Source: Pseudoxanthomonas kaohsiungensis (GTDB lineage: Bacteria; Pseudomonadota; Gammaproteobacteria; Xanthomonadales; Xanthomonadaceae). From it: a stretch of 64,000 bases of DNA. Shown here one piece after another: positions 21,827 to 30,415 of the stretch. The translations under genes were made by a program, and so were the position numbers. Position 1 is the stretch's first letter. Every line of letters begins with the position of its first letter. The notes beneath the pieces are model-generated. The model searched no databases, was not told the DNA's origin, and was given only the letters and a program-made list of their open reading frames with translations. The stretch lies in contig NZ_PDWO01000003.1 in NCBI RefSeq assembly GCF_010211765.1, positions 124,001 through 188,000 on the forward strand. Direction: 5' to 3'.

Positions 21827-22215
21827 GGCGTCGCCTCCAGTCCCAGCGAGCGGCGCAAGCCGGCGATCTCGTCGCGCCGTTGCTGGACGGCCGCCTCGGC
21901 CTGGGCGCGGTCGCTGCGCACCCGGGCCAGGTCGGCATCGGCCGCCGCCTGGCGGGCCAGTTCGTCGGCCTCGCGGCGCTGGCCGCGGCTGCGCGACAGC
22001 GTCCCGGCCTGCGCCCGCACCAGGGCCTGGCGGGCCGAATCGATCAGGTCGGGGGCGTAGTGGTCGGCATCGGCGTCCTGGGCCTGTTGCACCGCCTGCT
22101 GGGCGCGCAGGACATCCGGTGAGGCGACCTGGGCATGGGCTGTGACCGCCAGCCCGGATGCGGCGACCAGCGCGCACAGGCGCCGGCGGAAGTGTGCGAA
22201 GCTAGGCTCGTTCAT
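21823..22215 (-). CDS. DUF4398 exported protein
   Basis: 130 residues from the ATG at 22215. A signal peptide ends near VTAHAQ, and the mature part is a helical repeat-like region (VLRAQQAVQQAQDADADHYAP, LIDSARQALVRAQ) typical of DUF4398. It precedes and overlaps the OmpA-like gene, so the two probably act together in the periplasm; the function is unknown. Transcription is divergent from pilU. Confidence 0.8.
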   Translation of the reverse strand: MNEPSFAHFRRRLCALVAASGLAVTAHAQVASPDVLRAQQAVQQAQDADADHYAPDLIDSARQALVRAQAGTLSRSRGQRREADELARQAAADADLARVRSDRAQAEAAVQQRRDEIAGLRRSLGLEATP

Positions 22216-22236
22216 TGGGGAACGTCGTGTCGTTAG

Positions 22237-22251
22237 TGGCACGGCCATTGT
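22237..22251 (+). promoter_or_regulatory. Possible sigma54-type promoter for pilU
   Basis: TGGCACG-4-TTGT resembles the -24/-12 consensus TGGCACG-N4-TTGC but has T for C at the critical -12. It would start transcription about 60 bases ahead of pilU. The mismatch makes it doubtful. Confidence 0.25.
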
Positions 22252-22325
22252 CTGAAGCCTGCGCCGAACGTGCAATGGCACGTCCGCGGACGCCAAAAAC
22301 TACGAGTAGTGGGGATCGTCGCACC

Positions 22326-23462
22326 ATGGATATCGGCTATTTCCTGAAGCTGATGACCGAGAAGAACGCCTCGGACATGTTCCTGACCACCGGCGCGCCG
22401 GTGTACATCAAGATCGAAGGCAAGCTCTATCCGCTCGGCAACACCGGCCTGCCCGCGGGCATGGTCAAGAAGATCGCCTACTCGCTGATGGACGAGGGCC
22501 AGGTGCCGCAGTTCGAACGCGAACTCGAGCTCAACATGGCGATCGCGCTGCCCGATTCCGGCCGCTTCCGCGTTAACGTGTTCAAGCAGCGCGGCGAGGT
22601 CGGCATGGTGATCCGCGCGATCCGCAGCGTGATCCCCAGCATCGAGGACCTCAACCTGCCCGAGGTGCTGAAGGACATCATCATGACCCCGCGCGGCCTG
22701 GTGCTGCTGGTCGGTTCCACCGGCTCGGGCAAGTCGACCTCGCTGGCCTCGATGATCGACTACCGCAACAGCAACACCACCGGGCACATCCTCACCATCG
22801 AGGACCCGATCGAGTACCTGCACCGGCACAAGAAGTCGATCGTCAACCAGCGCGAGGTCGGCCTTGACACCCACGCCTTCCACAACGCGCTGAAGAACGC
22901 GATGCGCGAGGCGCCGGACGTGATCCTGATCGGCGAGATCCTCGACGCGACGACGATGGAGGCGGCGATCGCCTTCGCCGAGACCGGCCACCTGTGCCTG
23001 GCGACGCTGCATTCCAACAATGCCGACCAGACCATCGAGCGCATCCTCAACTTCTTCCCCGAGAGCGCGCACAAGAACGTGCTGATGAACCTGGCGCTGA
23101 ACCTGCGCGCGGTGGTCTCGCTGCGCCTGGTCAAGGGCCTGGACGAGCGCCGGATCCCGGCGACCGAGGTGCTGATCAACACGCCGATGATCCGCGACCT
23201 GCTGCGGCGCGGCCAGGTGCACGAGATCAAGGCGGCGATGGAAGGCTCGCTCGAGGAAGGCATGCACACCTTCGACCAGTGCCTGTTCCGGATGGTCAAG
23301 CAGGGCCGCATCGAGCAGGAGGAAGCGCTGCGCGCAGCCGACTCGCGCGACGGCCTGGCGTTGAAGTTCCGCCTGTCCGAAGGCGCGAGCGAGGAGCACG
23401 ATCCCTATGCGGACGTGACCACCCCGCCGGCCACGCCGACGATCACGCACGGCTTCGTATAG
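22326..23462 (+). CDS. pilU: Type IV pilus retraction ATPase PilU
   Basis: 378 residues. The PilT/VirB11-type ATPase has Walker A GSTGSGKST at 130-138, the Asp box TIEDPIEYLH, and a His box FAETGHLCLATLHSN. The C-terminal extension and the spacing distinguish PilU from PilT. The segment usually reading GEIRD is GEILD here. The ATG at 22326 is chosen because MDIGYFLKLMTEKNASDMF is the family N-terminus. PilU assists PilT in pilus retraction at the inner membrane. PilT itself is not in the window. Confidence 0.88.
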   Translation: MDIGYFLKLMTEKNASDMFLTTGAPVYIKIEGKLYPLGNTGLPAGMVKKIAYSLMDEGQVPQFERELELNMAIALPDSGRFRVNVFKQRGEVGMVIRAIRSVIPSIEDLNLPEVLKDIIMTPRGLVLLVGSTGSGKSTSLASMIDYRNSNTTGHILTIEDPIEYLHRHKKSIVNQREVGLDTHAFHNALKNAMREAPDVILIGEILDATTMEAAIAFAETGHLCLATLHSNNADQTIERILNFFPESAHKNVLMNLALNLRAVVSLRLVKGLDERRIPATEVLINTPMIRDLLRRGQVHEIKAAMEGSLEEGMHTFDQCLFRMVKQGRIEQEEALRAADSRDGLALKFRLSEGASEEHDPYADVTTPPATPTITHGFV

Positions 23463-23530
23463 AGGGGCGATACCGGCGGATGCATGCCACGCCTCGCGTG
23501 CCCGCAGCGGCGGCCGCGCGGGTTTTCCCT

Positions 23531-23625
23531 GTAGGAGCCCATCCTCATGGGCGACCCGATACCGTCGGCACAGGCGGCGTTCCCATGATTTTGGCGCCCG
23601 GTCGCCCATGAGGATGGGCTCCTAC
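23531..23625. repeat. GTAG-headed REP pair, family 1, copy B
   Basis: Ends GTAGGAGCCCATCCTCATGG and its exact reverse complement, with an interior containing CCGTCGGCACAGGCG. It separates pilU from the convergent maleylacetoacetate isomerase gene and may act as a transcript end. Confidence 0.9.
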
Positions 23626-23635
23626 ACAGGGGCGG

Positions 23636-24319
23636 TCAGGCGCCTGTCGGGGCGTCGGGCTGCGTTTCGGGCGCCGCCGCCTTGAATGCCGGCAGCGCCA
23701 GGCAGGCCTGCTCGATGCGGGCCAGGGTCGGCCAAGGCCCCAGGTCCAACCCGAAGCGGCGCGCGTTGTAGAGCTGCGGCACCAAGCAGCAGTCGGCCAG
23801 GCCGGGGACATCGCCATGGCAGAAGGCGCCGGTGGCCGGGTCGTCGGCGACCAGCGCCTCGAACGCCGCCAGGCCCTCGACGATCCAGTGCCGCACCCAT
23901 TCGTCGCGCTCGGCCTGCGGGACGTTCCACTGCCGCTCGAAGAACTGCAGCACGCGCAGGTTGTTGAGCGGGTGGATGTCGCAGGCCACCAGCTGCGCCA
24001 GCGCACGCACCCGGCCGCGCTCGCGCGCGGTGCCCGGCAGCAGCGGCGGCGCTTCAGGCCAGGCCTCTTCCAGGTATTCGATGATCGCCAGGGACTGGCG
24101 GATCGCGCGCCGGCCATGCAGCAGCACGGGTACCAGCTGCTGCGGATTGATCTCGACGTAGCCGGCCGCGTGCTGTTGGCCGCCGTCCTTGAGCAGGTGC
24201 ACCGGGCGGGTATCGAACGCCAGCGACTTCAACGCAAGCGCGATGCGCACCCGGTAGGCCGCGCTGGAGCGCCAGTACGAATACAGGTGCAGGCTGTCGT
24301 CGATTGTCGGATGGTCCAC
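23636..24319 (-). CDS. maiA: Maleylacetoacetate/maleylpyruvate isomerase, zeta-class GST
   Basis: 227 residues. The N-terminal thioredoxin-like domain has LYSYWRSSAAYRVRIAL, where the family motif SSCxxRVRIAL carries Ala in place of Cys, then INPQQLVPVL and IRQSLAIIEYLEE. The C-terminal helical domain has the expected LVACDIHPLNNLRVL. It isomerises a maleyl intermediate to fumaryl in aromatic degradation. The FAH-type hydrolase 93 bases upstream would act next. A gentisate or homogentisate route cannot be decided because no dioxygenase is nearby. Confidence 0.82.
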   Translation of the reverse strand: MDHPTIDDSLHLYSYWRSSAAYRVRIALALKSLAFDTRPVHLLKDGGQQHAAGYVEINPQQLVPVLLHGRRAIRQSLAIIEYLEEAWPEAPPLLPGTARERGRVRALAQLVACDIHPLNNLRVLQFFERQWNVPQAERDEWVRHWIVEGLAAFEALVADDPATGAFCHGDVPGLADCCLVPQLYNARRFGLDLGPWPTLARIEQACLALPAFKAAAPETQPDAPTGA

Positions 24320-24412
24320 CGCACGCCTCCCAGCGACCGGGCCGTCGCAAGATAGCGCGGCCCGTTTCCTACGCCATGGCCGCCGGTCGCGGCCGCGGCA
24401 CCGCCCGCCGGC

Positions 24413-25411
24413 TCAGCCCTGTCCGGGTAGCGGCTGGCGCTCGACCCGCTGCTCGATCGCGCCGAACAGGCTGCGGCCTTCGCGGTCGAGCATCTCGATC
24501 CGCACGGTGTCGCCGAACTTCATGAAGGGCGTGCTCGGCTTGCCGTCGCGCAGGGCCTCGACGGTACGCTGCTCGGCGAAGCACGAGGCGCCGCGGGACA
24601 CGTCCTGGTTGGCGATCGTGCCGGAGCCGACGATCGTGCCGGCGGCCAGCGGGCGGGTCTTCGCGGCGTGGGCGACGAGCTGGGCGAAGTCGAACTGCAT
24701 GTCTTCGCCGGCCTCCGGTGCGCCGAACCACTTGCCGTTGATGTGGGTCAACAGCGGCAGGTGCAGCTTGTTGCCCCGCCAGGCCTCGCCCAGATCGTCC
24801 GGGGTGACGAACACCGGCGACAGCGCCGAACGCGGCTTGGACTGCAGGAAGCCGAAGCCCTTGGCCAGCTCGGCCGGGATCAGGTTGCGCAGGGAGACGT
24901 CGTTGACCAGCCCGACCAGCTGGATGTGGCCGGCGGCCTGCTCCGGCGTGACCGCCATCGGCACGTCGTCGGTGACCACCACGATCTCCGCCTCCAGATC
25001 GATGCCGTGGTCCTCGCTGGTCACGCGCACGGGGTCGCGCGGGCCATAGAAGCCGGCGCTGGTGGCCTGGTACATCAGCGGATCGGTGTAGAAGCTCTCC
25101 GGCACCTCGGCGCCGCGGGCGCGGCGGACGCGCTCCACATGCGGCAGGTAGGCGCTGCCGTCGACGAATTCGTAGGCGCGCGGCAGCGGCGCGGCCAACG
25201 CGGCCGGATCCAGCGCGAAAGCATCGGCGGCGTCGCCGGCTTCCAGCGCCGCGGCCAGGGCGTTGAGTCGCGGCGCGGCCCGCTGCCAGTCGTCCAAGGC
25301 CTGCTGCAGGGTCGCGGCGATGCCGGGGGCGCGCACCGCGCGGGACAGGTCGCGCGAAACCACGACCAGGGTGCCGTCGCGGCCGCCTTCCTTGAGGGAA
25401 CCAAGCTTCAT
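24413..25411 (-). CDS. Fumarylacetoacetate hydrolase family protein
   Basis: 332 residues. The FAH fold is shown by SFYTDPLMYQATSAGFYGP, the metal-site DHGIDLEAEIVVVTDD, LVNDVSLRNLIPAELAKGFG and GTIVGSGTIANQD. The start at 25411 (MKLGSLKEGGRDG) is the usual family start; the frame continues much further upstream but only as antisense of rhlE. With the adjacent isomerase it would hydrolyse fumarylacetoacetate or fumarylpyruvate. A TACAAT hexamer on the minus strand at 25445-25450 may be its -10. Confidence 0.83.
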   Translation of the reverse strand: MKLGSLKEGGRDGTLVVVSRDLSRAVRAPGIAATLQQALDDWQRAAPRLNALAAALEAGDAADAFALDPAALAAPLPRAYEFVDGSAYLPHVERVRRARGAEVPESFYTDPLMYQATSAGFYGPRDPVRVTSEDHGIDLEAEIVVVTDDVPMAVTPEQAAGHIQLVGLVNDVSLRNLIPAELAKGFGFLQSKPRSALSPVFVTPDDLGEAWRGNKLHLPLLTHINGKWFGAPEAGEDMQFDFAQLVAHAAKTRPLAAGTIVGSGTIANQDVSRGASCFAEQRTVEALRDGKPSTPFMKFGDTVRIEMLDREGRSLFGAIEQRVERQPLPGQG

Positions 25412-25798
25412 GGCGACGCGCTCTCCTGCAGGGCTGGGCTGGCGATTGTACGGATTCGCCTCCTTGGTTTCATTGGAAAACATCGCGGCGCGACCGATCC
25501 ACCGACGGATCCCGGTGGCGGGGGCCCAACCTGAACGGGATCTCCGGCACGGCCCCCATTCATCGCGTAGAATCCGCGGCCTGATTGCCAGCGGCCGTCC
25601 GTTTCCCTCCGGGACCGGCAGCGCCGGGTCACTCCGGCGTCCGCCCCACTCCGACGCCATTCGCAGGCCATCGGGCCGGTCCATCCGGCCGTACACCCTC
25701 TCGCAGCGCGGTTCACGGGAACGCTCCGAGCCACCAGATCGAACAACGATCCGCCCGCCGACACCTGTCCGCGGGCTGTTGCCATGGAGCTTTCCAAG
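25412..25798. other. 387-base divergent region between FAH gene and rhlE
   Basis: No gene is supported. On the minus strand TACAAT (25445-25450) is a candidate -10 for the FAH gene. On the plus strand TAGAAT (25568-25573) is a candidate -10 for rhlE, which would give a leader of about 220 bases. Neither has a clear -35. Confidence 0.4.
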
Positions 25799-27175
25799 AT
25801 GTCCTTCGAGTCGCTGGGCCTGGCGCCCTTCCTCCTGCGTGCCCTGTCCGAACAGGGTTACGAGACCCCCACCCCGATCCAGCAGCAGGCGATCCCGCTG
25901 GCGCTGGCCGGCCACGACCTGCTGGCCGGCGCGCAGACCGGTACCGGCAAGACCGCCGCGTTCGGCCTGCCGCTGCTGCAGCACCTGGGCACGGCCCCGC
26001 AGGCCGTCGGCCATGGCCCGCGCAAGCCGCGCGCGCTGGTCCTGACCCCGACCCGCGAACTGGCCACCCAGGTGCACGACAGCCTGCGCGGCTACGGCAA
26101 GCACCTGCGCATCCCCAGCGCCGTGATCTACGGCGGCGTGGGCATGGGCAACCAGCTCGACACCCTGCGCCGTGGCGTCGACCTGGTCATCGCCTGCCCG
26201 GGCCGCCTGATCGACCACATCGAGCGTCGCAGCGTCGACCTGTCCGGGATCGAGATCCTGGTGCTGGACGAGGCCGACCGCATGCTCGACATGGGCTTCC
26301 TGCCGTCGATCAAGCGCATCCTGGCCAAGCTGCCCAAGCAGAACCGGCAGACCCTGCTGTTCTCGGCGACCTTCCCGGACAGCATCAAGCAGCTGGCGAT
26401 GGAATTCATGCGCCATCCGCGCGAGGTGCAGGTCACCCCGCAGAACACCGTGGCCGAGAAGATCGCCCACCGCGTGCACCCGGTCGATGGCGGCCGCAAG
26501 CGCGAGCTGCTGCTGCACCTGCTGGCGCAGGACGCGCGCGTGCAGACCCTGGTGTTCGCCCGGACCAAGCACGGCAGCGACAAGCTGGCCACCTTCATCG
26601 AGAAGGCCGGGATCCAGACCGCTGCGATCCACGGCAACAAGAGCCAGGGCCAGCGCATGCGCGCACTGAGCGACTTCAAGGCAGGCAAGGTCAAGGTGCT
26701 GGTCGCCACCGACATCGCCGCGCGCGGCATCGACATCGACCAGCTGCCGCGGGTAATCAACTTCGACCTGCCGATGGTGGCCGAGGACTACGTGCACCGG
26801 ATCGGCCGCACCGGCCGCAATGGTTCCACCGGCGAGGCGATCTCGCTGGTCGCCCAGGACGAGGCCAAGCTGCTGCGGGCGATCGTGCGCATGCTCAACC
26901 GCGACATGGACATCCGCGACGTGCCGGGCTTCGAACCGCAGGTGCCGATCCGCTGGGGCAACAGCGCGCCGGGCAAGGCCGAGATCCCCGGCGGCGAGCG
27001 CGCGCCGCGCAAGCCGGGCGGTGGCCGCGGACGGCGTCCGCACGGCGGCGGCGACGGCCAGCGCCATGCGCATGCCGGCGCCAAGACGCACGGCGGCCCG
27101 CGCGAAGGCGCACGCAAGCCGGCCGACGGCCGCCGTCGCGGCGGCGGTGGCCCGCGCCGCGACGCGCAGCGCTGA
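25799..27175 (+). CDS. rhlE: DEAD-box RNA helicase RhlE
   Basis: 458 residues from 25799. A GGAG ribosome-binding sequence stands nine bases ahead of this ATG, whereas the in-frame ATG at 25784 has none, and [16 protein letters not shown] is the family start. Helicase motifs occur in order: Q motif ([12 protein letters not shown]), [37 protein letters not shown]. Residues after about 400 form a Gly/Arg/Pro-rich basic tail that binds RNA in this subgroup. It probably acts in RNA decay, ribosome assembly or cold adaptation. Confidence 0.92.
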   Translation: MSFESLGLAPFLLRALSEQGYETPTPIQQQAIPLALAGHDLLAGAQTGTGKTAAFGLPLLQHLGTAPQAVGHGPRKPRALVLTPTRELATQVHDSLRGYGKHLRIPSAVIYGGVGMGNQLDTLRRGVDLVIACPGRLIDHIERRSVDLSGIEILVLDEADRMLDMGFLPSIKRILAKLPKQNRQTLLFSATFPDSIKQLAMEFMRHPREVQVTPQNTVAEKIAHRVHPVDGGRKRELLLHLLAQDARVQTLVFARTKHGSDKLATFIEKAGIQTAAIHGNKSQGQRMRALSDFKAGKVKVLVATDIAARGIDIDQLPRVINFDLPMVAEDYVHRIGRTGRNGSTGEAISLVAQDEAKLLRAIVRMLNRDMDIRDVPGFEPQVPIRWGNSAPGKAEIPGGERAPRKPGGGRGRRPHGGGDGQRHAHAGAKTHGGPREGARKPADGRRRGGGGPRRDAQR

Positions 27176-27257
27176 TACCGTCATGCCCCGGGCCGGACGA
27201 CTTGCGTCCGGCCCGGTAGAACCGCCCCCGCCTGCACCCGAGCCACCGGACCACGCC

Positions 27258-27611
27258 ATGGACATCTTCAAGGTCTTCACCCTGGAAGCGGCCCACCGCC
27301 TGCCCCACGTCCCCGCCGGGCACAAGTGCGCGCGCCTGCACGGGCATTCGTTCCGGGTGGAAATCCACGTCTCCGGGGACGTCGACCCGCACACCGGCTG
27401 GGTGATGGACTTCGCCGAGATCAAGGCCGCGTTCAAGCCGCTCTACGAGCAGCTGGACCACCACTACCTCAACGACATCGATGGCCTGGACAACCCCACC
27501 AGCGAGCGCCTGGCCGCGTGGATCTGGGAGCGGCTCAAGCCCGCCGTGCCGCTGCTGAGCGAAGTCGTCGTCCACGAGACCTGCACCTCGGGCTGCCGCT
27601 ACCGCGGCTGA
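27258..27611 (+). CDS. queD: 6-carboxy-5,6,7,8-tetrahydropterin synthase QueD
   Basis: 117 residues, the normal size. The zinc-ligand histidines lie in TLEAAHRLP and [10 protein letters not shown], the catalytic pair in KCARLHGH and LDHHYLND, and the pterin-binding [12 protein letters not shown] is at the C-terminus. It catalyses the second step of 7-deazaguanine (queuosine) synthesis. It stands 82 bases after rhlE and may be co-transcribed. Confidence 0.92.
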   Translation: MDIFKVFTLEAAHRLPHVPAGHKCARLHGHSFRVEIHVSGDVDPHTGWVMDFAEIKAAFKPLYEQLDHHYLNDIDGLDNPTSERLAAWIWERLKPAVPLLSEVVVHETCTSGCRYRG

Positions 27612-27809
27612 GACCTGCTGCATCGCCCTGGGGCCTGTTCAGGGGCCTTCCCACGCCCCGCCGCGCCCTGTTCGCGCCCCCCAGGTGCGTCTTCGGGGCG
27701 CACCCCGCCCCGGATCCGTGCGCTGACGGGTGCCGTATGGGCACAAGCCACCGTCTATCTGCCTGATTTATCGAACCTTGCTGAAGGATCGAAAGAATCT
27801 TGCCGAAAG

Positions 27810-27841
27810 TTGTTGCATTGCAACAAAAGAGGGTCTATGCT
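27810..27841 (+). promoter_or_regulatory. Phasin promoter with overlapping palindromic operator
   Basis: The palindrome TTGTTGCATTGCAACAA (27810-27826; 8-bp arms, 1-base centre) overlaps a -35-like TTGCAT (27813-27818). A -10-like TATGCT (27836-27841) follows after 17 bases. TGC-rich palindromes at phasin promoters are known targets of PhaR-type repressors, so this is a candidate PhaR operator. No phaR gene is in the window. Confidence 0.6.
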
Positions 27842-27880
27842 GCATCGCACCATAGAGGCAAATCCGTAACGGAGTCCGCC

Positions 27881-28270
27881 ATGTCCTACCAGTTCAACGA
27901 CCAGTTCAGCGCCTACACCCACCAGTTCGCCGCGGTCGCCGCGCGCATGAACCGGCTGGCCCTGGAGAACGCCGAGACCATGTTCGGCGTGCAGCTGCGC
28001 ACGCTCGAGAAGAACGTCGACGCCACCACCAGCTTCCTCGGCGAGCTCGTCGAAGCGCGTGACCTGGAGTCGTACAAGACCCTGGTGCCGAAGGGCCTGC
28101 AGGTGGCCCGCGACAACGCCGAGCGCGTCGCCGCCGCCGGCCAGGAAGTGTTCGGCCTCACCCTGAAGACCTCCGAAGTGCTCGGCCAGCTGGCCAAGAG
28201 CCAGTTCGAGGCCGCCACCGAGCAGGCCCAGGCCACCGTGGCCAAGGTCGCCAAGGCGACCAAGCGCTAA
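27881..28270 (+). CDS. Phasin family protein
   Basis: 129 residues, almost wholly helical. An aromatic N-terminus (QFNDQFSAYTHQFAAVAARM) is followed by amphipathic helices (LVPKGLQVARDNAERVAAAG, SQFEAATEQAQATVAKVAKA) typical of Phasin_2 proteins that coat polyhydroxyalkanoate granules. A GGAG sequence lies six bases ahead of the ATG. It is monocistronic, with its own promoter and a strong terminator, which fits regulated high expression. Granule binding is inferred from the family. Confidence 0.85.
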   Translation: MSYQFNDQFSAYTHQFAAVAARMNRLALENAETMFGVQLRTLEKNVDATTSFLGELVEARDLESYKTLVPKGLQVARDNAERVAAAGQEVFGLTLKTSEVLGQLAKSQFEAATEQAQATVAKVAKATKR

Positions 28271-28335
28271 GCCGACCGCTTCAACGCTCCAAGTTCTACG
28301 AAATTTGCGCGGATCCCTCCCTCCGCGCAGACCCA

Positions 28336-28372
28336 GGCCCGGCAGCTCCCTCCCGCTGCCGGGCCTTTTTTT
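28336..28372 (+). terminator. Rho-independent terminator after phasin gene
   Basis: A perfect 10-bp stem GGCCCGGCAG / CTGCCGGGCC with a 10-base loop is followed by seven T. It ends the phasin transcript 66 bases after the stop codon. Confidence 0.92.
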
Positions 28373-28435
28373 GTCCGCGAATCACGCCACGGCCGGCCAC
28401 GGCACGGGTAGCCCGCGGCGGATGCGCCTCCGCGG

Positions 28436-29104
28436 CTACGGCGGCAGCACGATCCGCGAGGCCAGGACCGCGGGATCGGGATCGCGTACCGGCGGCAGGT
28501 CGCCCAGACGCGGCACGCCGAGTCGCGCGTCGAGCAACGCCAGGTTTTCCTCCCGGCACGCCATGTCCGGATCCACCCCGCTGGCGATCCAGCCCACCAG
28601 CTCGCAGCCGTCGGCGGCGATCGCCGCGGCGGTCAGGCGGGCATGGTTGAGGCACCCCAGCCGCATCCCCACCACCAGCACCACCGGCAGGTGCAGCGCG
28701 CGCACCAGGTCGGCCTGGTCGATCGTGGCGGCCAGTGGCGCGGCCCAACCGCCGACGCCCTCGACCACCACCGCGTCGGCCTGCGCCTGCAGGCGCGCGT
28801 AGGCGGCCAGGATCGGTTCCAGGCCCACCTGCACGCCGGCCGCCCGCGCGGCCAGCTCCGGCGCCAGCGGTTCGGGCAGGGCGAACGGGTTGAGGTCGGC
28901 ATAGGCGGGGCGCGGCTGGCTCGCCTGCCAGAGCGCCAGCGCATCGGCATTGCGCCATCCTTCGGCTGTGCGTTCGCAACCGCTGGCGACCGGCTTCATG
29001 CCCACGGCCCGCAGGCCGCGCGCGCGCAGCGCATGCAACAGCGTGCAGCTGGCCAGGGTCTTGCCCGCCCCGGTATCGGTGCCGGTCACGAACACGCTAC
29101 GCAT
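28436..29104 (-). CDS. bioD: Dethiobiotin synthetase
   Basis: 222 residues from the ATG at 29104. The P-loop FVTGTDTGAGKT (4-15), KPVASGCE, and VVVEGVGGWAAPL (near 116) are BioD signatures. It closes the ureido ring of dethiobiotin using CO2 and ATP. Its start overlaps the stop of the upstream channel gene by 8 bases; no other bio genes are in the window. Confidence 0.92.
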   Translation of the reverse strand: MRSVFVTGTDTGAGKTLASCTLLHALRARGLRAVGMKPVASGCERTAEGWRNADALALWQASQPRPAYADLNPFALPEPLAPELAARAAGVQVGLEPILAAYARLQAQADAVVVEGVGGWAAPLAATIDQADLVRALHLPVVLVVGMRLGCLNHARLTAAAIAADGCELVGWIASGVDPDMACREENLALLDARLGVPRLGDLPPVRDPDPAVLASRIVLPP

Positions 29105-29831
29105 TGGCGGCTCCCTCGGCCTCCACGCGGCGCCGCGCACGTCGCCGGCCCAAGACGTGCACCAGCCCGGTCAGGGAGAGCAGGAAATACAGGGTGCCGG
29201 GGATCGCCACCTGCCACGGCACCGCATCCTCCGGCAGGCCGATGGCCACCAGTGCCGAGAGCATGCCGACCGCGCAGAAGTAACCGTACGCGGCGACTTC
29301 GCCCATCGCGTCGGCGGCCCGGTCCGCATCCAGCGCCAGCTGCCGGCGCCGGCGCCAGGCCAGCAGGTACAACCCACCCATGCACGCCGACATCGAGGCG
29401 AAGGCCAGCCCGTAGAACACGAACACGAACGCGATCTGGGGCGCGCCGGCGACGTCGGATAGCGGCATCGGCAACCAGCCGGCCGTGATCCAGGCGAAGA
29501 AGGTGCCCAGCAACAGGCGCAGCGGATAGACGTACACCAGCACCAGGAACACCAGCAGCAGGCTCAGCAGCGTGGCCAGCATGCCGTCGAGGCGGTAGTG
29601 GCGGCTCCAGCGCACGTGCGCATACCAGAACAGCGCCAGCAGCGCGAAGCCGGCGGCGAACGCGGGGACCTGCTTGAGCGCCAGCACCAGCGCGCGCACG
29701 CTGTCGGGGACCCGGTCGGCGGAAATCACCAGCAGGGTCACGGCGAAGGCGAAGGCGGCATCGACGAACGCCTCCAGCCGCGTGGCGCCTCCTCCGCGCC
29801 ATCCGGCGGGGGGCGTGGCCTGTTGGTCCAT
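29097..29831 (-). CDS. TMEM175-like (DUF1211) cation channel protein
   Basis: 244 residues with six hydrophobic helices. The first helix contains RLEAFVDAAFAFAVTLLV, which corresponds to the RxxxFSD motif of TMEM175 potassium channels but has Val at the Ser position. The rest has the DUF1211 layout, including ALFWYAHVRWSRHYRLDGM between helices 2 and 3. It likely forms an inner-membrane K+-type channel, although the altered motif leaves selectivity uncertain. It is translationally linked to bioD for no obvious metabolic reason. Confidence 0.72.
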   Translation of the reverse strand: MDQQATPPAGWRGGGATRLEAFVDAAFAFAVTLLVISADRVPDSVRALVLALKQVPAFAAGFALLALFWYAHVRWSRHYRLDGMLATLLSLLLVFLVLVYVYPLRLLLGTFFAWITAGWLPMPLSDVAGAPQIAFVFVFYGLAFASMSACMGGLYLLAWRRRRQLALDADRAADAMGEVAAYGYFCAVGMLSALVAIGLPEDAVPWQVAIPGTLYFLLSLTGLVHVLGRRRARRRVEAEGAANA

Positions 29832-29929
29832 GCATCGCTCCTGGTGATCGGGCGCAATCATAAATCCGGCATTGCGCCGCCGCGACGGGCGTCCGCGCCC
29901 TCGACCGGCATGGGGGTAGAATCGGCCGC

Positions 29930-30415
29930 ATGTCCTTTTCCGCCATCCCCCTGGCCGGCAGCAAGCCGGACCAGTACGCACAGTTGCTCGAGCAGGCATG
30001 CGGCCTGATGCACGGCGAGCGCGACCGGGTCGCCAACGCCGCCAACCTGTCGGCGCTGGTGTTTCATGCGCTGCCGCAATTGAACTGGGTCGGCTTCTAT
30101 TTCTACGACGGCGCCGAGCTGGTGGTCGGGCCGTTTCAGGGCCTGCCGGCGTGCATCCGCATCCCGCTGGACAAGGGCGTGTGCGGTGCCGCCGCGAGCA
30201 GTCGCCAGACCCAGCGGGTAGCCGACGTCCACGCCTTCCCCGGGCATATCGCCTGCGACTCGGCCTCGCGCTCGGAACTGGTGGTGCCGCTGCTGGACGG
30301 CGACCGCCTGGTCGGGGTGTTCGACGTCGACAGCCCGGTGGCGGACCGCTTCGACGCCGACGACCAGCGAGGCCTGGAAGCGATCGCCGCCGCCTTCGTC
30401 GAGTCGCTGCGTTGA
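29930..30415 (+). CDS. Free methionine-(R)-sulfoxide reductase, GAF type
   Basis: 161 residues forming one GAF domain. The conserved cysteines lie in DKGVCGAAASSRQTQRVADV and HIACDSASRSELVVPL, as in fRMsr (YebR/MsrC); LNWVGFYFY is also typical. It reduces free Met-R-sulfoxide in the cytoplasm. The stop codon overlaps the start of the TfoX-C gene, so both are co-translated. Confidence 0.88.
   Translation: MSFSAIPLAGSKPDQYAQLLEQACGLMHGERDRVANAANLSALVFHALPQLNWVGFYFYDGAELVVGPFQGLPACIRIPLDKGVCGAAASSRQTQRVADVHAFPGHIACDSASRSELVVPLLDGDRLVGVFDVDSPVADRFDADDQRGLEAIAAAFVESLR

Noticed and set aside
22276-22290. A second TGGCACG upstream of pilU as a sigma54 site
   Set aside because: It lacks any -12 TTGC-like element at the right spacing.
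25412-27436. N-terminal extension of the FAH gene to about 1000 residues
   Set aside because: The added part is entirely antisense to rhlE and queD; the family start is at 25411.
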